This document shows, piece after piece, positions 6,906-9,631 of a stretch of 9,631 nt of DNA; within the stretch, counting starts at the first letter, position 1; the number at the start of each line of letters is the position of its first letter. A model generated the notes under the pieces. The model was not told the DNA's origin. It ran no database searches and saw only the letters and a program-made list of their open reading frames with translations. The translations under genes and the position numbers were made by a program. Source of the DNA: ZLKRG46 sp032117915 (GTDB lineage Bacteria > Bacteroidota > Ignavibacteria > Kapaibacteriales > Kapaibacteriaceae). Location: contig JAULYI010000006.1 in assembly GCA_032117915.1 (NCBI GenBank), forward strand, positions 1 to 9,631. Reading direction: 5' to 3'.

Positions 6906-7745
6906 ATGTCATCACTCTTTCGACTCTTGCTCTGCTGCTGCGCTCTCACGGTGTGGACATCGACCGCAATGCTCGCCCAGGACGACGATGAAACGTCCAA
7001 GCTGCCGGAGCGTCGCAAAGCCTACATCGACCCTGTGGTGTCTAATAAGGAGATCCTGACGATCGGTCTGCATGGCGGCCTTGGCATGACCAGTCACAGC
7101 GGTGCCTTCACGGGTGCACCCGGACAGGTCTCATGCTGCCCGGAATTCTCCGGCGGAAGCGGTAGCGGCATCGTCGCCGGCCTCGATATCTCCTTGCCCC
7201 TTTCCAACCAACTTCGCTTGCTAGGTCGCATCAGCATGCAGAGTGTTGGTGGTAGCTTCGAGACATCTGAACCAACCACGATTCGCCGTGGCAGCGAAGC
7301 TGTACCGACATCGTTCCTGCATACGTTCGAGACAGAGGCAACGATGATCGCCATTGAACCTGCTGTAGAGTACAGACTGGGCGGGCTAGGACTTGTGGGC
7401 GGTCTTCGCGCAGGTATTGTGTCATCGGCAACCTATACGCAGACGGAGGCGCTGTCCGACAAGACCGTGCCCTACACGTTTCCGAATGGTAAGCAGGAGT
7501 ACTTGAATGTTAGCGGAGATCTTACGACGATCAGCTCGATGCAGATCGGACTGCTCGTCGGCCTTCGGTATCACCTTGCTATGAGCGAGAACCTTTCCGT
7601 GATACCAGAGGTGATGTATGCGCCAAACTTCACAACGCTCGAGTCCGATATGGACTGGGGCGTGAGCTCATTTCGCGTGGGCGCGACGATCGCGCTGACG
7701 CTTTGGGGCAAGAATGTGATCGCTACGCCCCTGATGCCGAAGTGA
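6906..7745 (+). CDS. predicted outer-membrane beta-barrel protein, co-operonic with the T9SS cargo
   Basis: A 279-residue protein with a signal peptide (hydrophobic 4-16, probable cleavage AMLA|QDDD near residue 24), a charged linker to about 47, then alternating polar/hydrophobic strands ending in Gly-rich turns: ILTIGLHGGLG (50-60), a central LGLVGGLRAGIV region, SSMQIGLLVGLRYHLA, and a final FRVGATIALTLW near the C-terminus. This pattern is typical of small eight- to ten-stranded outer-membrane barrels (the 'outer membrane beta-barrel' and PorT-like families). Two adjacent cysteines (77-78) lie in a Gly/Ser-rich loop. It lacks the PorP/SprF signature (early QDPxFxxY...NPA), so I do not call it that partner. 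The gene sits 11 bases after the T9SS cargo gene, so it may help anchor or display that protein, or simply share its regulation. The family assignment is general and the exact role is unknown. Confidence 0.65.
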   Translation: MSSLFRLLLCCCALTVWTSTAMLAQDDDETSKLPERRKAYIDPVVSNKEILTIGLHGGLGMTSHSGAFTGAPGQVSCCPEFSGGSGSGIVAGLDISLPLSNQLRLLGRISMQSVGGSFETSEPTTIRRGSEAVPTSFLHTFETEATMIAIEPAVEYRLGGLGLVGGLRAGIVSSATYTQTEALSDKTVPYTFPNGKQEYLNVSGDLTTISSMQIGLLVGLRYHLAMSENLSVIPEVMYAPNFTTLESDMDWGVSSFRVGATIALTLWGKNVIATPLMPK

Positions 7746-7749
7746 TTTC

Positions 7750-7781
7750 CTGGTCAGGGTGGACGACCAGCGCCGTATTTT
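7750..7781 (+). terminator. weak candidate terminator between the barrel gene and prfC
   Basis: CTGGTC (7750-7755) and GACCAG (7765-7770) form a perfect six-pair stem with a nine-base loop. A TTTT run appears only at 7778-7781, seven bases after the stem, and the stem is short, so efficient termination is doubtful. It marks the likely boundary of the cargo operon but could equally be chance. Confidence 0.3.
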
Positions 7782-7790
7782 CGCCAGCCT

Positions 7791-9347
7791 ATGTCCATCA
7801 TGACCTCCGAGATCGCGCGCCGCAGAACGGTTGCCATCATTTCACACCCTGACGCCGGGAAGACAACGCTCACCGAGAAGCTGCTGCTCTACTCGGGGGC
7901 TATCCACCAGGCAGGCGCCGTTACCGGTGGTAAACACAGCTCGACCACGTCGGACTGGATGGAGATCGAGCAGCAGCGTGGCATCTCTGTCTCGTCCAGC
8001 GCCATGCGCGTGGACTACGGTGGTTACCTGCTGAACATCCTCGACACGCCGGGTCACCAGGACTTTTCAGAGGACACGTACCGAACGCTGATGGCTGTTG
8101 ATTCGGCCATCATGTTGCTGGACGCCGGACGTGGTGTACAGGAGCAGACGATCAAGCTGTTCAAGGTCTGTCGCGATCGCGGCATTCCGATCGTCACATT
8201 GATGAACAAGCTCGACAGGCCAGCGCGAAACCCGCTGGAGCTGCTCGACGAGGTAGAACAGGTACTCGGAATCACGGCCATCCCCCGGACCTGGCCCATT
8301 GGTGACGGTTCGGACTTCCGCGGCATTTACGATAGAGAGGCAAGAGCCTTTCACCAGTTTGAACGAACCGTAGGCAACAAGTACAAGGCACCTGTCGAAG
8401 TTGGCGACATTCGTGGAACGACGATCCGTGAAGCACTTGGCAGTGCCCAGCATGATCGACTCTTGGAAGACCTTGAGTTTGTCGATCATGTGATTCCGAG
8501 CTTCGACCGCGATGCCTACCTACGTGAGGAGTGCACCCCTGTCTATTGGGGATCGGCCATCACCAACTTCGGTATTGAGCATTTTCTGCAGCACATCCTG
8601 GAGCTGGCTCCTCCGCCACAATCGTTCACGATGTCAGGTGGCACTGTGCCTCCGGAACAGGAGGAGTTCACGGGCTTTGTCTACAAGGTGCAGGCCAACA
8701 TGAACAAGTCGCACCGAGACCGCATCTCCTTTCTGCGTATCGTCTCGGGCAGATTCGAACGCGGCATGACGGCTCTTCATCCCCGAACAGGTAAGGAGAC
8801 GAAGCTCACGTATCCATTCGAGATCTTTGGTCGTGAACGGAAGATCATCGACGTGGCGTGGCCCGGCGATGTCATCGGTCTTACAAATCCGGGTTTGTTC
8901 CAGGTCGGCGATACGATCACCGAACGCAGCAGCGTCGTGCTCGAGAGTTTCCCGCGCTTCGCACCCGAGATCTTTGCCAAGGTGTGGCCGGCCACGGGGT
9001 CGTTTTCGAAGTCGTTCCGTAAGGGCATCGACCAGCTTCGCGAAGAGGGAGTCATTCAGATCTTTACCGAGGCCGACCAGAGCCCCGTGCCGATGATCGC
9101 CGTTGTTGGCGAACTGCAGCTTGAATTGTTCGCGTGGCGCATGGAAAACGAGTACAACGAGAAGATCAAGCTGGAGCGGCTTCCGTACACACGCACTCGT
9201 TGGATCATCGGTGACGTTCGGCCTGCAACGGCAGCGCCTGTGTTGTATGACGATCAGGATCGTCCGGTGGTACTGTTCAAGAGCGACTGGGAGATCGACT
9301 ATACCGTTGATCGAAGTCCGGGTCTTACGCTACGCGACACGCCATAG
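7791..9347 (+). CDS. prfC: peptide chain release factor 3 (RF3)
   Basis: A 518-residue translational GTPase; E. coli RF3 has 529 residues. RF3 promotes release of RF1 and RF2 from the ribosome after peptide release. All GTPase motifs are visible: P-loop SHPDAGKTT (18-26), switch I region GISVSSS (64-70), DTPGHQDF (85-92), NKLDR (139-143) and GSAITNFG (254-261). RF3-specific landmarks include SDWMEIEQQRGIS (54-66), DFSEDTYRTL (91-100), ELLDEVE (150-156), TWPIG, then FTGFVYKVQANM followed by HRDR, and EEGVIQIF near the C-terminus. DTPGH and DFSEDTYRTL exclude EF-G, LepA and TypA. A second ATG three codons in (7800) could also serve, and neither has a clear Shine-Dalgarno sequence. The C-terminal end is slightly shorter than in E. 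coli but looks complete. It is a housekeeping gene with no evident link to the secretion genes upstream. Confidence 0.96.
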   Translation: MSIMTSEIARRRTVAIISHPDAGKTTLTEKLLLYSGAIHQAGAVTGGKHSSTTSDWMEIEQQRGISVSSSAMRVDYGGYLLNILDTPGHQDFSEDTYRTLMAVDSAIMLLDAGRGVQEQTIKLFKVCRDRGIPIVTLMNKLDRPARNPLELLDEVEQVLGITAIPRTWPIGDGSDFRGIYDREARAFHQFERTVGNKYKAPVEVGDIRGTTIREALGSAQHDRLLEDLEFVDHVIPSFDRDAYLREECTPVYWGSAITNFGIEHFLQHILELAPPPQSFTMSGGTVPPEQEEFTGFVYKVQANMNKSHRDRISFLRIVSGRFERGMTALHPRTGKETKLTYPFEIFGRERKIIDVAWPGDVIGLTNPGLFQVGDTITERSSVVLESFPRFAPEIFAKVWPATGSFSKSFRKGIDQLREEGVIQIFTEADQSPVPMIAVVGELQLELFAWRMENEYNEKIKLERLPYTRTRWIIGDVRPATAAPVLYDDQDRPVVLFKSDWEIDYTVDRSPGLTLRDTP

Positions 9348-9353
9348 CATGCT

Positions 9354-9631
9354 TCATTCATCGAGCGTACCGAACTTGCCGCCGGCATAGTCACGGAAGG
9401 CTTCGCGCAACTCCTCGTCCGTGTTCATCACGAACGGCCCGTACGATGCGATCGGTTCACCGATCGGCTCACCTCCAAGTAGCAGCACGTGTCCGTCGGC
9501 AAGGATATCGATCGTTACATCGCCGGTTCCGTCATCGAAGACCACCATCTGCTGTCGTTCTACGACGTGTTCACCGTTTAAGCGGACACTTCCGCCAAGC
9601 ACGTAGAGCAGCATCCTTCGTTCTGCCGGAG
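9354..9631 (-). CDS. pirin-family protein (partial, N-terminal part beyond right edge)
   Basis: The minus-strand frame is open from the window edge to a TGA at 9354-9356, giving the last 91 or so residues of a longer protein. They contain the pirin C-terminal cupin signature: a YVLGGSVRLNG strand pair, then a ADGHVLLLGGEPIGEPI segment, the highly conserved YGPFVMNT, and the ending FRDYAGGKFG. Bacterial pirins are two-domain cupins; some have quercetin 2,3-dioxygenase activity and some bind metabolic enzymes. The metal-binding histidines lie in the N-terminal domain, off the window, so activity cannot be judged. An internal ATG at 9614 is not the real start, because the family consensus continues upstream of it. 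The gene is convergent with prfC, with six bases between the stop codons and no visible terminator. Confidence 0.92.
   Translation of the reverse strand, partial: PAERRMLLYVLGGSVRLNGEHVVERQQMVVFDDGTGDVTIDILADGHVLLLGGEPIGEPIASYGPFVMNTDEELREAFRDYAGGKFGTLDE

Noticed and set aside
6930..6941. Possible lipobox at the Cys run (LLLCCC) of the barrel protein
   Set aside because: The cysteines are only ten residues from the start and inside the hydrophobic core, without the usual [AS][GA]C context; a normal cleavage site lies further on.
6906..7745. PorP/SprF identity for the barrel protein
   Set aside because: The early QDPxFxxY and NPA motifs of that family are absent.
6275..8180. GCGATCGC octamers at 6275 and 8173
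   Set aside because: Only two copies were noticed, both inside coding sequence; this is not the dense occurrence seen for the HIP1 element.
1..9631. RNA genes, CRISPR arrays, insertion sequences or phage genes
   Set aside because: I saw no direct-repeat arrays, transposase motifs, tRNA-like folds or rRNA-like sequence; coding sequence fills nearly all of the window.

Overview
The window reads as chromosomal DNA from a Bacteroidota/FCB-group bacterium that uses the type IX secretion system (T9SS). The evidence is a very large secreted protein with a C-terminal T9SS sorting domain, SBBP-type propeller blades and Bacteroidota-style Ig/PKD modules, next to two genes with the layout of the T9SS motor proteins GldL and GldM. 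The sequence is fairly G+C-rich. A deep-branching lineage such as Kapabacteria or Ignavibacteria is my guess from this mix, not something the sequence proves.

Layout. (1) Bases 1-1884, minus strand: a GldL-like inner-membrane protein followed, with a 35-base overlap, by a GldM-like single-pass protein with a long periplasmic part that runs off the left edge. (2) About 1885-1983: a short divergent promoter region. (3) Bases 1984-7745, plus strand: a two-gene operon. The first gene encodes a 1636-residue secreted protein: signal peptide, DUF7948-like domain, seven propeller blades, two Ig/PKD-like domains, five Cys-containing ASH-like domains, a cohesin-like domain and a T9SS sorting domain. 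Eleven bases later, behind a strong Shine-Dalgarno sequence, comes a predicted outer-membrane beta-barrel protein. (4) Bases 7791-9347, plus strand: prfC, peptide chain release factor 3. (5) Bases 9354-9631, minus strand: the C-terminal part of a pirin-family protein, convergent with prfC and cut by the right edge.

How the parts may work together: the GldL/GldM-like pair would form a proton-driven motor in the inner membrane, the large protein is a likely T9SS cargo displayed on or released from the cell surface, and the barrel protein sits in the outer membrane. Their proximity around one short promoter region suggests, but does not prove, a functional link. prfC and the pirin gene look like unrelated housekeeping neighbours. 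No gene-free stretch exceeds about 100 bases. I saw no RNA genes, CRISPR arrays, insertion sequences or attachment sites.
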